Shown piece by piece: positions 1 through 8,737 of a DNA stretch of 64,000 bases (position 1 is its first letter; every line of letters begins with the position of its first letter). Under the pieces are notes generated by a model that saw only the letters and a program-made list of their open reading frames with translations, was not told where the DNA came from and searched no databases. The DNA is from Micavibrio sp. UBA6212 (GTDB lineage: Bacteria; Pseudomonadota; Alphaproteobacteria; Micavibrionales; Micavibrionaceae). The DNA is taken from the NCBI GenBank assembly GCA_002421905.1, contig DISK01000005.1:156434-220433 (forward strand), given 5' to 3'. The position numbers were made by a program, and so were the translations under genes.

Positions 1-1606
1 GGTCTTGGGGTGGTGGATTAAAATGTTTCTGGATCAAAAGCATTGCCAACATCACCAGCGACCATGGCCCGATATAAAGAATGCTTGGGACATCATAGGG
101 CAGTAATCCGAACAGGTTGAAAACAGACACAGGGTCTATGGCTGAAAGATCGTGAATCCATCCAAAGAATGGTGCATGACGCATTTCAACCGCAATGGTA
201 ATCACTTTATAGACAGCAAAGAAAATTGGAATCTGCAACAACAGCGGGAAACATCCGGCCATTGGATTGACCTTTTCTGTTTCATACAGCTTGACCAGTT
301 CTTGTTGCATACGCGCCTTATCTGACCCATAGCGTGCCTTGATCTCTGCCATTTTCGGAGAAACCTTACGCAAGGCAGCAAAGGAACGGTATGATTTGCT
401 GGCTAGGGGATAGACCAAAGCGCGAACCGCGAAAGTCAGGAGGATAATGGCAACGCCAAAATTTCCAACCAGACTGTTGAAGAAAATCAAGGCAATATAA
501 AGAGGCTTGGTCAGGAAATAAAGGATACCAAAATCAACAGCGAGATCAAAATGTTTGATCTGCAGATTGTCCTGATAATCATTGATCAAGGAAAGTTTTT
601 TGGCACCAATAAAGATGTGACTGGCGTCCTCAACAGAGTCTTTTGCCGGAACCACAATCTCATCACCCCGCACATCCATTTGGTACAAGGAAAGATCAGG
701 ATCTTTTTTATTGGGAACCATTTGAAAACGATAGGTATGCATGGACATCTGTTGTGGGATAACAGCCGATAGCCAGTATTTCTCACCAAACCCGATCCAG
801 CCGTTCAACGCACTGAAGGTCTGGACAGGTTCATCAGATAAATCATCATAGGAAATTTCATGCATATCGTCGCCCACATAGCCGAGAGGCCCTTCATAGC
901 CGACACTTTGAGTGAAATCCTTGGGGATGCCGCGACGTGCAACCGACAGGTATGGATATAGGCTGACGTCTTTATCTGTTGTGTTGATCACACGTTGGGT
1001 CAGTCCGAACATGAAATGGTCGTCAACAGTATAGGTACGCTCGAACGTCAGGCCTGCGCCATTTGACCATGTCAGGGTGACAGGATTGGCAGGGGACAGA
1101 GGAGCATCATTGCCCTTAACAGACCAGATAGTCTCAGCATTTGGTGTTGGAACAGAAGAATCTTTGGCCAACCAGCCACTTTCTGTGTAATGGGCGCCTT
1201 CCGATCCAGACGGCGACATCAGAATAACGGGATCAGTATTTTCAAGGTCAGTATAGAAATTTTTGAGGACAATATCATCAAGACGTCCGCCTTTTAGGGA
1301 CAACGAGCCTTTGAGCTCCGGAGTATCAATGGTCAGCCGTTTGCTTTCTGTTAAACGCTCCGCACGCGGCAAAATGGCGTCGGCATTTTTCACTGTGGCC
1401 ACTGCAACCGGATTCGCTTCTAGAGTTTGTTTGGCCAGTTGGGCTTCTCTGATAGCGTCCACTCTGGGAGCCAGAACAAAATGGTCAAAGGCAAACCATA
1501 TAACCAGCGAGACCACGACAAAAATCAAAAGATTACGTTTGTCTTTTGGATGCATCCCTTGTTTGGGAGATCCGGGTGGTTGTGGGGGGGTCAGGGGAGA
1601 TGTCAT
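1..1606 (-). CDS. yidC: Membrane protein insertase YidC (3' end cut by window edge)
   Basis: YidC inserts and folds inner-membrane proteins, alone or with SecYEG. The translated N-terminus has a short Pro-rich cytoplasmic stretch, one membrane segment (around residues 25-42, ending in the dipeptide AF), then a large periplasmic domain of about 300 residues. The conserved membrane core follows, recognisable by the amphipathic stretch with KVSPKMAEIKARYG and by NPMAGCFPLLLQIPIFFAVYKV. The last membrane helices run off the left edge, so the gene is incomplete only because of the window. The start ATG at 1606 overlaps the yidD stop as ATGA, showing translational coupling. It is the last visible gene of the rpmH-rnpA-yidD-yidC operon. 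Identification is secure from the core motifs. Confidence 0.96.
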   Translation of the reverse strand, partial: MTSPLTPPQPPGSPKQGMHPKDKRNLLIFVVVSLVIWFAFDHFVLAPRVDAIREAQLAKQTLEANPVAVATVKNADAILPRAERLTESKRLTIDTPELKGSLSLKGGRLDDIVLKNFYTDLENTDPVILMSPSGSEGAHYTESGWLAKDSSVPTPNAETIWSVKGNDAPLSPANPVTLTWSNGAGLTFERTYTVDDHFMFGLTQRVINTTDKDVSLYPYLSVARRGIPKDFTQSVGYEGPLGYVGDDMHEISYDDLSDEPVQTFSALNGWIGFGEKYWLSAVIPQQMSMHTYRFQMVPNKKDPDLSLYQMDVRGDEIVVPAKDSVEDASHIFIGAKKLSLINDYQDNLQIKHFDLAVDFGILYFLTKPLYIALIFFNSLVGNFGVAIILLTFAVRALVYPLASKSYRSFAALRKVSPKMAEIKARYGSDKARMQQELVKLYETEKVNPMAGCFPLLLQIPIFFAVYKVITIAVEMRHAPFFGWIHDLSAIDPVSVFNLFGLLPYDVPSILYIGPWSLVMLAMLLIQKHFNPPPQD

Positions 1607-1959
1607 CTCTCTTTTTGCTCCGTACTGGTGGTTATGTCTTTTTGACGTTTTTGATTAGGATTGGCCTCGTTATAACGGAAAGGACGCAACCACGCAAATC
1701 CTGTATTTGCGGTATCCGGTTCTGGACGCTTTGGGGGGACAGGGTCATTCCACGGCCCACGCCCCCATGGCGCACACCGGACAATTCGCCACAGAGTGAG
1801 AACCAACCCTTTGAAAAATCCATGGGTCAGAAAAGCCTCTTCGGCATAATGGGAACAGGTTGGATGAAACCGGCATTGGTTTCCCATCCAAGGTGATAGA
1901 ATCAAGCGATAGAGTCGGATAAAACCTAAAGCCAGATAGGTCAGAGGGTTACGAAACAT
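1603..1959 (-). CDS. yidD: Membrane protein insertion efficiency factor YidD
   Basis: YidD is a small membrane-associated protein that helps YidC-dependent insertion. The 118-residue product has the family signature: hydrophobic N-terminus (YLALGFIRLYRLILSPWMG), then CRFHPTCSHYAEEAF and LTLWRIVRCAPWGRGPWNDPVP. The last 35 or so residues are a charged tail beyond the usual 70-85-residue core. It overlaps rnpA by 11 bases upstream and yidC by 4 bases downstream, the usual arrangement of this operon. Confidence 0.95.
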   Translation of the reverse strand: MFRNPLTYLALGFIRLYRLILSPWMGNQCRFHPTCSHYAEEAFLTHGFFKGLVLTLWRIVRCAPWGRGPWNDPVPPKRPEPDTANTGFAWLRPFRYNEANPNQKRQKDITTSTEQKER

Positions 1960-2332
1960 CTTTGAGTAAATCCAGTCGTTTCAAACACCAGACCATATCG
2001 CGCCGCAGCTCTTCGATACCCAGTGTTGGCGCATCTTTACGCGCTACAACCATATAATCCATGCCTGATTTGGCGTGGTGGGGCAGAATTTCAAGCGCAA
2101 CAGCTCGCAATCTGCGCCGCATCCGGTTGCGAAGAACCGCCGATTTGGCTGTCTTCTTGCTGGCAATGATGCAAAAGCCGAGTTGTTCGGAAGGCGTGGT
2201 GGCCTGCATTGCCTGCAAGGCAAAGCCTTTGGAGACCCAGCGGATTTTGGTCTTACGCAAGGAATCAAAAGCCGCCTGTTGAGTCAGGCGGCTGGTGGCT
2301 TTTATGTCGTCTTTGGTGGCGTGCATTTCCAA
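1949..2332 (-). CDS. rnpA: Ribonuclease P protein component
   Basis: RnpA is the protein subunit of RNase P, which matures tRNA 5' ends with the RNA subunit. The 127-residue product carries the family signature RNRMRRRLRAVA near residues 70-85 and an aromatic/basic central part (RWVSKGFALQAM). Length fits the family. Translation could begin at the annotated ATG or two codons later (MHATKDD). It follows rpmH by about 50 bases and overlaps yidD. Confidence 0.95.
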   Translation of the reverse strand: MEMHATKDDIKATSRLTQQAAFDSLRKTKIRWVSKGFALQAMQATTPSEQLGFCIIASKKTAKSAVLRNRMRRRLRAVALEILPHHAKSGMDYMVVARKDAPTLGIEELRRDMVWCLKRLDLLKDVS

Positions 2333-2382
2333 AATCCATTCAGAAAGCTAACCCCGCAGCCTAAGCCGCAAGGTGACGCCAA

Positions 2383-2520
2383 TTAGGCGCTCAGAACCTT
2401 ACGTCCTTTTGCGCGGCGGCGGGACAACACTTGTGCTCCATCAGCAGTAGCCATACGGGAGCGGAACCCGTGGCGACGCTTGCGAACCAGTCTGCTAGGT
2501 TGGTAAGTACGTTTTGTCAT
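2383..2520 (-). CDS. rpmH: 50S ribosomal protein L34
   Basis: The 45-codon reading frame translates to a textbook L34: it starts MTKRTYQPSRLVRKRRHGFR and continues SRMATADGAQVLSRRRAKGR, ending KVLSA. L34 is a small, very basic protein of the large ribosomal subunit. It is the first gene of the leftward operon rpmH-rnpA-yidD-yidC. A Shine-Dalgarno-like GGAGAA (from CTGGAGAATATT on the minus strand) lies about 6 bases before the ATG. Confidence 0.97.
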   Translation of the reverse strand: MTKRTYQPSRLVRKRRHGFRSRMATADGAQVLSRRRAKGRKVLSA

Positions 2521-2613
2521 AATATTCTCCAGAAACTTTCTGCGTTACTTAAAATCTCAATTTTGAATTCGAAGGGAAGTCTATAGAGAATATGGCACAA
2601 AGAGTCAACGAAC

Positions 2614-2716
2614 TTATCCACAAAACAGCCATAAATGCATTTCCTAGCCAAAAAACCCAAAAAACTCTTTTCTTTTCATAGTGCTTCGCTTATTTTATCG
2701 GCTGGATTTATCCAAA
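2614..2716. promoter_or_regulatory. DnaA-box-like sequences upstream of rpmH
   Basis: The rpmH/2735 divergent intergenic region (2521-2734) contains one perfect consensus DnaA box TTATCCACA at 2614-2622 and a near match TTATCCAAA at 2708-2716, in an AT-rich stretch. In many bacteria oriC or DnaA-controlled promoters sit close to rpmH. Two boxes alone do not make an origin; this is a candidate DnaA-binding region or a DnaA-regulated rpmH promoter. Confidence 0.4.
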
Positions 2717-2734
2717 ACCTCTTAAGGATTTTCA

Positions 2735-3355
2735 ATGTACGAAGACAATAACTGGAACCCGGTTCTCGGGGAAGAGCTGGAAGGCTTCATCTCGCAAGTC
2801 AACCCGATTGATGGCAAATATCAAGCCAATGCAGCGACAACCGAAGTGGCGTGGCGCGCTTTGCCGTTCTACGAGAACGTCGTCATGATCCGCCTGAAAG
2901 ATCGCAGTTGGGGAAAACCCCGTCTGGCGGTCTATTTTCTAGCCGATCAGGGAACCCTATATCGCCTGAATGGGACATCTCCCCCCATCCACGAAGTCAA
3001 TGCCAAGGCACCGATTGTTGTGACGGAAGAAAATGTTCTCGATTATCTGCGCTTTTTCTGCTTTTTCGTTCGTGGTGAAGAAGGCCCGTTCCTGATTGCC
3101 GAAAGCATGGAAGATCCGTATATTCCACAAATTACCGACGACAAGACCCGCACCGTAATCGAGGGAACCGTTCGTCCAGCCAGCTATGATGGCCGCAACG
3201 AACAGGGATATTTCCTGTGTGATGCTGTGGTGTTTTACTCCAACGCACTCTTTATTGCGAACTTTGCTGTGCAACCTTCCGGCATGATCGAAATGCTCTC
3301 TGATGAGCCGATTGCCGCCGATCTGCCGGTTAAAGTTGATGCACCTGTGAACTAG
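2735..3355 (+). CDS. Conserved hypothetical protein, 206 aa
   Basis: I do not recognise a named domain. The product is soluble, acidic and without signal peptide or membrane helices. It has a run of alternating hydrophobic segments (VVMIRLKDRSWGKPRLAVYFL, ALFIANFAVQPSG) suggesting an alpha/beta or beta-rich fold. A Shine-Dalgarno-like AAGGA precedes the ATG. It is monocistronic, divergent from rpmH and convergent with rocD, with a shared terminator downstream. The end of the gene contains a 12-bp tandem duplication (GTGAACTAGGAA), the first copy of which includes the stop codon. Function unknown. Confidence 0.75.
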   Translation: MYEDNNWNPVLGEELEGFISQVNPIDGKYQANAATTEVAWRALPFYENVVMIRLKDRSWGKPRLAVYFLADQGTLYRLNGTSPPIHEVNAKAPIVVTEENVLDYLRFFCFFVRGEEGPFLIAESMEDPYIPQITDDKTRTVIEGTVRPASYDGRNEQGYFLCDAVVFYSNALFIANFAVQPSGMIEMLSDEPIAADLPVKVDAPVN

Positions 3356-3390
3356 GAAGTGAACTAGGAAACAAAAAATAGAATACAAAA

Positions 3391-3412
3391 AAGCCCGCCA
3401 TATGGTGGGCTT
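3391..3412. terminator. Bidirectional terminator between 2735 gene and rocD
   Basis: Stem AAGCCCGCCA / TGGTGGGCTT with a 2-base apical gap (one G-T wobble), T-tract on the plus side and A-tract before it, so it can serve both convergent genes. Confidence 0.8.
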
Positions 3413-3417
3413 TTATA

Positions 3418-4623
3418 TTAGGCGACCTGTTTCAAGACAGCTTCGACTTCACCGATTGCCCAATCAATTTCCTCACGGGTGATAATCAGAGGTGGAGCAA
3501 AGCGGATCGTGGTTTCATGGGTTTCCTTACACAACAACCCGCGTTCTTTCAGGGATTCACAGATGGAACGGGCAGAAACCTGATCGGTATAGATTTCCAT
3601 TCCGATCAATAATCCCTTACCGCGAACTTCACGAATCAGAGGGCTTTGCAAGGCTTCGAGACGCGAACGCAGATACTCTCCAAGCTCTGCGGAACGCTCG
3701 GCATACTTATCCTCAATCATAAGATTGATGGCCTCGATACCAATTGCAGCCGCAATTGGATTGCCGCCAAATGTTGAACCATGAGAGCCCGGATTAAAGA
3801 CATCCATCACATCCTTACGGGCAAGAAAAGCGGACACCGGGTAAACCCCGCCGCCCAGAGCTTTCCCAAGGGTTAGCCCATCCGGCTTCTCAATTTCATG
3901 TTGGTAGCAAAAATTTTTGCCCGTTCTAGCCATACCCGTCTGGATTTCATCCAGAATCAGCAAGACATTATGTTTGCGGCAGAGCTCCTGGGCTTTGCGC
4001 AAATATCCCTCGGGAGGAATGATGATCCCGCCCTCTCCTTGAATGGGTTCGAGTAAAAACGCACAAGTGTTTGGCGTGATCGCAGCTTCTAACGCAGCCA
4101 GATCACCAAGCGGAACTTCATCGAACCCACCGGAGAAAGGCCCAAAGCCATCCTTATAGTCGGCATCCGAAGAAAAGCTGACAATAGTCGTGGTGCGGCC
4201 ATGAAAGTTTCCACCACATACGATAATGCGCGCCTGATCTTTGGCAATGCCTTTAACGCGGTAGCCCCACCGTCGTGCAGCCTTGAGGGCTGTTTCAATG
4301 GCCTCGGCACCCGTATTCATAGGAAGGACACGATCCATACCTGTAATCGCACAAAGTTTCTCGGCAAATTCCCCCAGAATATCTGTATAAAAGGCGCGTG
4401 ACGGAACACCCAGCTTATTGACTTGATCTATCATGGCTTTGAGAATACGGGGATTATGATGTCCGGCACTGACTGCGCTATAAGCACTCAAGAAATCAAG
4501 ATATTTCTTACCTTCTATATCCCAGACCCAGACCCCGTCGCCCCTTGTCAGGACAACCGGCAGCGGGTGGTAGTTATGAGCCAGAAATTTGTTTTCGCGA
4601 TCAATAATATCTTGAGGGGTCAT
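3418..4623 (-). CDS. rocD: Ornithine--oxo-acid aminotransferase
   Basis: A class-III PLP-dependent aminotransferase that converts ornithine plus 2-oxoglutarate to glutamate semialdehyde plus glutamate, linking arginine and proline metabolism. The 401-residue sequence is full length. Diagnostic features are the N-terminal AHNYHPLPVVL, the SAYSAVSAGHHNPRI stretch, the aspartate in LDEIQTG (D225) that contacts the PLP pyridine nitrogen, and the Schiff-base lysine K254 in TLGKALGGGV. YSAVSAGHHNP favours ornithine aminotransferase over acetylornithine or GABA aminotransferases. It is a single gene, convergent with the upstream hypothetical. Confidence 0.93.
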   Translation of the reverse strand: MTPQDIIDRENKFLAHNYHPLPVVLTRGDGVWVWDIEGKKYLDFLSAYSAVSAGHHNPRILKAMIDQVNKLGVPSRAFYTDILGEFAEKLCAITGMDRVLPMNTGAEAIETALKAARRWGYRVKGIAKDQARIIVCGGNFHGRTTTIVSFSSDADYKDGFGPFSGGFDEVPLGDLAALEAAITPNTCAFLLEPIQGEGGIIIPPEGYLRKAQELCRKHNVLLILDEIQTGMARTGKNFCYQHEIEKPDGLTLGKALGGGVYPVSAFLARKDVMDVFNPGSHGSTFGGNPIAAAIGIEAINLMIEDKYAERSAELGEYLRSRLEALQSPLIREVRGKGLLIGMEIYTDQVSARSICESLKERGLLCKETHETTIRFAPPLIITREEIDWAIGEVEAVLKQVA

Positions 4624-4718
4624 GATTTATTCCTTCCTGTTCACGTATCATGGTTTTTTTCTGCACAAAGAGCAAGTGAGCACTGGTTTTTTTGTGCTGC
4701 ACTGCCTACAGTAACTCC

Positions 4719-5828
4719 ATGTCATCATCTATAAAAAACAGGAAATGTAAAAAGATCAATCTTGCACTGCAAGGTGGTGGCGCGCATGGCGCATTTACAT
4801 GGGGTGTTCTGGATGAATTGCTTAAAGATCAATGTCTGGACTTTGAAGGAATAAGTGCAACATCTGCCGGATCCATGAACGCTGTGGTTATGACCCAAGG
4901 ATTGATTGAGGGTGGACACGAGCAGGCGCGAGAAGCATTGGAAAAATTCTGGCGCAGAGTCTCTGAAACCGGATCAGTTTTTTCGCCCGTATCCTCTTCG
5001 ATGTCCGAGACCTTTCAATCCCATCTTGATACCATGTCAGGTTTTTTCCCGCTCCTGAAAAAGGAATGGACAGACGGATATAATAATGCGACCCACTTTA
5101 TGAATTTGATGTCACAAAACATATCACCTTACCAATTTAATCCGTTTAATATTAACCCGCTTAAAACCATTCTCGAAGAATTGGTGGATTTTGAAAAAAT
5201 CAGAGCAACCCAAGAGGTCCAACTTTTTATTACAGCGACCAATGTTAAAACCGGTGACGCACGGATTTTCAAAACACCTGAACTCACCTCGGAAATGGTG
5301 GTCGCGTCTGCCGCACTGCCAAATATTTTTCAGGCCGTCGAGGTGGATGGAGAATATTTCTGGGATGGTGGCTTTGTTGGAAACCCATCTCTATGGCCAC
5401 TCTTTTATGAAGTCACATCAAATGATGTGCTGATTGTACATGTTAATCCCATTATTCGGAATGACCTGCCTAAAGATGCACCTTCTATCGAAAACCGGAT
5501 CAATGAAATTACTTTTAATGCTGTGATGTTAAAGGAATTACGGGCAATTTCTTTTGTCCAGAAACTTCTTTCCCGCGATATGATAAAGGACGAGTTCAAA
5601 GGCAAATATAGAGACGTCCTGATTCACGCCATCCGTGCAGAAGATGTCATGAGCAGGCTGGAGCTGTCCAGCAAATATGATACGTCTTGGACATTTTTGA
5701 AAAATTTGCGCGATCAGGGAAGAAAATCTGCAAAAAAATGGCTGGCAGAAAATTTTGACGCGGTAGGTCAGAAATCAACTATCAATATTTCACAAGATTA
5801 TCTCTCACCTTCAAAAGCAGAAGAATAA
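4719..5828 (+). CDS. Patatin-like phospholipase
   Basis: A patatin-domain lipid acyl hydrolase. The oxyanion-hole loop GGGAHG is at residues 19-24. The nucleophile elbow reads ATSAG (S49) where most relatives have GTSAG; the Ala variant is seen in a bacterial subgroup. The catalytic aspartate lies in WDGGF (D216). An upstream ATG at 4692 is in frame, but the next ATG (4719, MSSSIKNRK) places the patatin fold at the usual distance from the N-terminus. Neither start has a strong ribosome site. It ends 22 bases before polA and may be cotranscribed. There is no signal peptide, so it should act in the cytosol or at the inner face of the membrane. The natural substrate is unknown. Confidence 0.88.
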   Translation: MSSSIKNRKCKKINLALQGGGAHGAFTWGVLDELLKDQCLDFEGISATSAGSMNAVVMTQGLIEGGHEQAREALEKFWRRVSETGSVFSPVSSSMSETFQSHLDTMSGFFPLLKKEWTDGYNNATHFMNLMSQNISPYQFNPFNINPLKTILEELVDFEKIRATQEVQLFITATNVKTGDARIFKTPELTSEMVVASAALPNIFQAVEVDGEYFWDGGFVGNPSLWPLFYEVTSNDVLIVHVNPIIRNDLPKDAPSIENRINEITFNAVMLKELRAISFVQKLLSRDMIKDEFKGKYRDVLIHAIRAEDVMSRLELSSKYDTSWTFLKNLRDQGRKSAKKWLAENFDAVGQKSTINISQDYLSPSKAEE

Positions 5829-5850
5829 AAATCATAACGGAATTTTTTAT

Positions 5851-8592
5851 ATGAATGAAAAAACAAAAAAAGAATTGCTTCTGGTTGATGGATCAGGATT
5901 TATATTTCGTGCCTATCATGCCTTGCCTCCCCTGACACGTCCGGATGGAACGCCAGTCGGAGCAGTCATGGGGTTTTGCAATATGATACATAAGCTTTTA
6001 ACGACCCATGCAGATGCCCATATCGCGATCATCTTTGATGCGGCAAGAATAAATTTTCGCAATGATATATATGCGGATTATAAAGCTCACCGCCCACCCG
6101 CGCCAGAAGATCTGATCCCGCAATTTCCATTGATTCGTGAGGCCTCCGAAGCATTTGGCTTACCTACATTGGAGATGGAGGGGTATGAGGCAGATGATCT
6201 AATCGCAACTTATGCCCGTCTCGCACATGATAATGGCGTAGATGTTACAATTGTATCGTCTGATAAAGATCTGATGCAATTGGTGCGTGATGGTGTTGCG
6301 ATGATTGATCCGATGAAGCAGATCAAGATTGGCCGCGAACAGGTGATAGAAAAATTCGGTGTACCGCCCGAACAAGTTGTGGATGTACAATCCCTATGTG
6401 GGGATTCGGTTGACAATGTTCCGGGCGTCCCGGGGATTGGCATTAAGACCGCCGCACAATTAATCACAGACTATGGGTCATTGGAAAACCTGTTGGAAAA
6501 AGCAGGAGAAATAAAACAGCCTAAGCGACGTGAAGCGCTGGAAAATAACGCAGAACTGGCGCGCATTTCCAAACAATTGGTAACACTCAAAAATGATGTG
6601 CCTGTAACAGTTCCGGTTGAAGATCTGGTTCCAACCGAACCCTTTTCGGAAAAGTTGAGAGATTTTCTTGAATATCAGGGATTCAAAACATTGGTGTCGC
6701 GCATCCCGTTTGGAAACAGGATTCAGGAAATCAGACCAACAGCACCGATGACGCCCTCGGAAAAAAATTATAGCTTAATAATTTCGGCAGCCGAACTTGC
6801 CGAATGGTTGGACGACGCGAATCAAACAGGGGTGCTGGCCTTTGATACAGAAACCACAGGATTAACACCATCGCTGGCGTCACTGGTCGGAATTTCTTTG
6901 GCAACCCGTGCAGGGCGTGCCTGTTATATTCCTCTGGGGCATGGGGCCAAGGCGGATTTATTTGGAGATGCAAAAGATGCACCACAACAGGCAAAGCTGG
7001 AAGAAATTATTCCTGTCCTTGATCCATATTTGAAAGACCCGTCAATTTTGAAAATCGGGCATAATGCCAAATATGATTTGCAAATGCTCTATGGTGCCGG
7101 ATTTGGCGAGATTACTCCGCTGGATGATACGATGCTGATTTCCTATGTTGTGGACGGAACATCACATGGGCATGGTCTGGATGAACTGGCGCTGACTTTT
7201 TGTAATCACAAAATGATTTCTTATGACGAGGTAACCGGAACGGGAAAGGGCAGAATCTCTTTTGCAGAAGTTCCTATTGAAAAGGCCTGTGAATATGCCG
7301 CAGAAGACGCGGACTTTACCTTGAGGCTTCACGAAATTTTTAAGCCGCGTGTGGCACTCGAGAAAATGGCTTATATGTATGAGGAGGTCGAACGCCCTCT
7401 GATTCCGGTTATTGCCCGTATGGAAATGAACGGAATTAAAGTTGATCGGGATGTTTTACGGTATCTGTCACAAAACTTTGCCGAACGAATCGCAAAACTG
7501 GAAAAAGAAATTCATGAGTTGGCAGGGCACCCGTTCAATGTTGGTTCCCCCAAACAACTTGGTACGGTTCTCTTCGATGAAATGGGTTTGCCGGGTGGCA
7601 GCAAGACCAAAACGGGAGATTGGTCAACTGCTGCAGATGTTTTGGAAAAACTGGCTGCGGAAGGCCATGATTTTGTCGAAAAAATTCTTGATTGGCGGCA
7701 TTTGTCCAAATTGCGCTCAACCTATACCGAAAGCTTGCAGGAGACGATTGACCCGAAAAATGGACGGGTTCACACTTCTTTTTCGATGGCATTGACCAAT
7801 ACGGGGCGCCTGTCTTCCTCTGATCCGAATTTACAAAATATCCCAATCCGCACCGAAGAAGGGCGCTTGATCCGCACAGCCTTTGTGGCAGAAAAAGGTC
7901 ACCTTCTTTTATCGGCAGATTACAGCCAGATTGAATTGCGCCTTGTGGCAGAAATGGCTGGCATTGAATCGCTCCGCTCCGCCTTCACATCTGGAGAAGA
8001 TGTGCACGCACGTACGGCCTCGGAAGTTTTCGGGTTAAAGCTCGAAGAGGTAACTCCCGAGATAAGACGCAAGGCCAAAGCTATTAATTTTGGCATAATT
8101 TATGGAATTAGCGGGTTTGGATTGGCCAAACAGTTGGATTGTAGTGTTGGAGAGGCCGCCGCGTACATCCGCACATACATGGAAAGATTTCCTGAATTGG
8201 CTGGTTTTATGGCAAGGCTTAAAGAGGAAGCCCGCGCTGATGGATATGTTAAAACCCTGTTGGGGAGGAAATGTGTGATTGCCGGAATTGGCGATAAAAA
8301 CCCTGCTCGCCGGAATTTTGCCGAGCGTCAGGCCATTAACGCGCCCTTGCAGGGAACGGCTGCCGACCTTATCAAGCTGGCAATGGTTCGGATAGATCGG
8401 CGCATAGAGCAGGAAAAACTTCCTATGCGTCTGCTTTTACAAGTTCATGACGAACTGATTCTGGAAGTCGAAGCTGATAAAGTCGAGGAAATGGCAAAAA
8501 TCATTCGTCAGGAGATGGAGCAGGTTGCATCCTTTTCCATACCATTATTGGCCGAGGCCGGATGGGGCGAGAATTGGGCGCAGGCACATTGA
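5851..8592 (+). CDS. polA: DNA polymerase I, with active proofreading site
   Basis: Full-length, three-domain Pol I of 913 residues. Residues 1-290 are the 5'-3' (flap) exonuclease, with the acidic motifs EADDLIA and SLCGDSVDNVPGVPGIG. Residues about 310-520 are the 3'-5' exonuclease with an intact DEDDy set: D332 and E334 in DTETTG, D409 in HNAKYD and the YAAEDAD motif. Many bacterial Pol I proteins have lost these residues. The C-terminal polymerase has motif A SADYSQIELR (D690), the O-helix RRKAKAINFGIIYG and motif C QVHDEL (D867). It works in Okazaki fragment maturation and excision repair. Confidence 0.97.
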   Translation: MNEKTKKELLLVDGSGFIFRAYHALPPLTRPDGTPVGAVMGFCNMIHKLLTTHADAHIAIIFDAARINFRNDIYADYKAHRPPAPEDLIPQFPLIREASEAFGLPTLEMEGYEADDLIATYARLAHDNGVDVTIVSSDKDLMQLVRDGVAMIDPMKQIKIGREQVIEKFGVPPEQVVDVQSLCGDSVDNVPGVPGIGIKTAAQLITDYGSLENLLEKAGEIKQPKRREALENNAELARISKQLVTLKNDVPVTVPVEDLVPTEPFSEKLRDFLEYQGFKTLVSRIPFGNRIQEIRPTAPMTPSEKNYSLIISAAELAEWLDDANQTGVLAFDTETTGLTPSLASLVGISLATRAGRACYIPLGHGAKADLFGDAKDAPQQAKLEEIIPVLDPYLKDPSILKIGHNAKYDLQMLYGAGFGEITPLDDTMLISYVVDGTSHGHGLDELALTFCNHKMISYDEVTGTGKGRISFAEVPIEKACEYAAEDADFTLRLHEIFKPRVALEKMAYMYEEVERPLIPVIARMEMNGIKVDRDVLRYLSQNFAERIAKLEKEIHELAGHPFNVGSPKQLGTVLFDEMGLPGGSKTKTGDWSTAADVLEKLAAEGHDFVEKILDWRHLSKLRSTYTESLQETIDPKNGRVHTSFSMALTNTGRLSSSDPNLQNIPIRTEEGRLIRTAFVAEKGHLLLSADYSQIELRLVAEMAGIESLRSAFTSGEDVHARTASEVFGLKLEEVTPEIRRKAKAINFGIIYGISGFGLAKQLDCSVGEAAAYIRTYMERFPELAGFMARLKEEARADGYVKTLLGRKCVIAGIGDKNPARRNFAERQAINAPLQGTAADLIKLAMVRIDRRIEQEKLPMRLLLQVHDELILEVEADKVEEMAKIIRQEMEQVASFSIPLLAEAGWGENWAQAH

Positions 8593-8737
8593 TACTGCCG
8601 GGATATTCCGGTCTGGTTCCGGCTGGAGACATTAGGCGTTTGCCCAAAAAAGCCTGATAAAAACTTTCTGTTTTGTTTTCCGTGTGTTATCCTGTTAGGA
8701 GGTGTCTAAAAATGGTGTTTTGGCAGGTGGTCGGGGT

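Noticed and set aside
551..1896. Rightward and frame-shifted open frames inside yidC and yidD
   Set aside because: They are shadows of clear genes on the minus strand, without ribosome sites or recognisable products.
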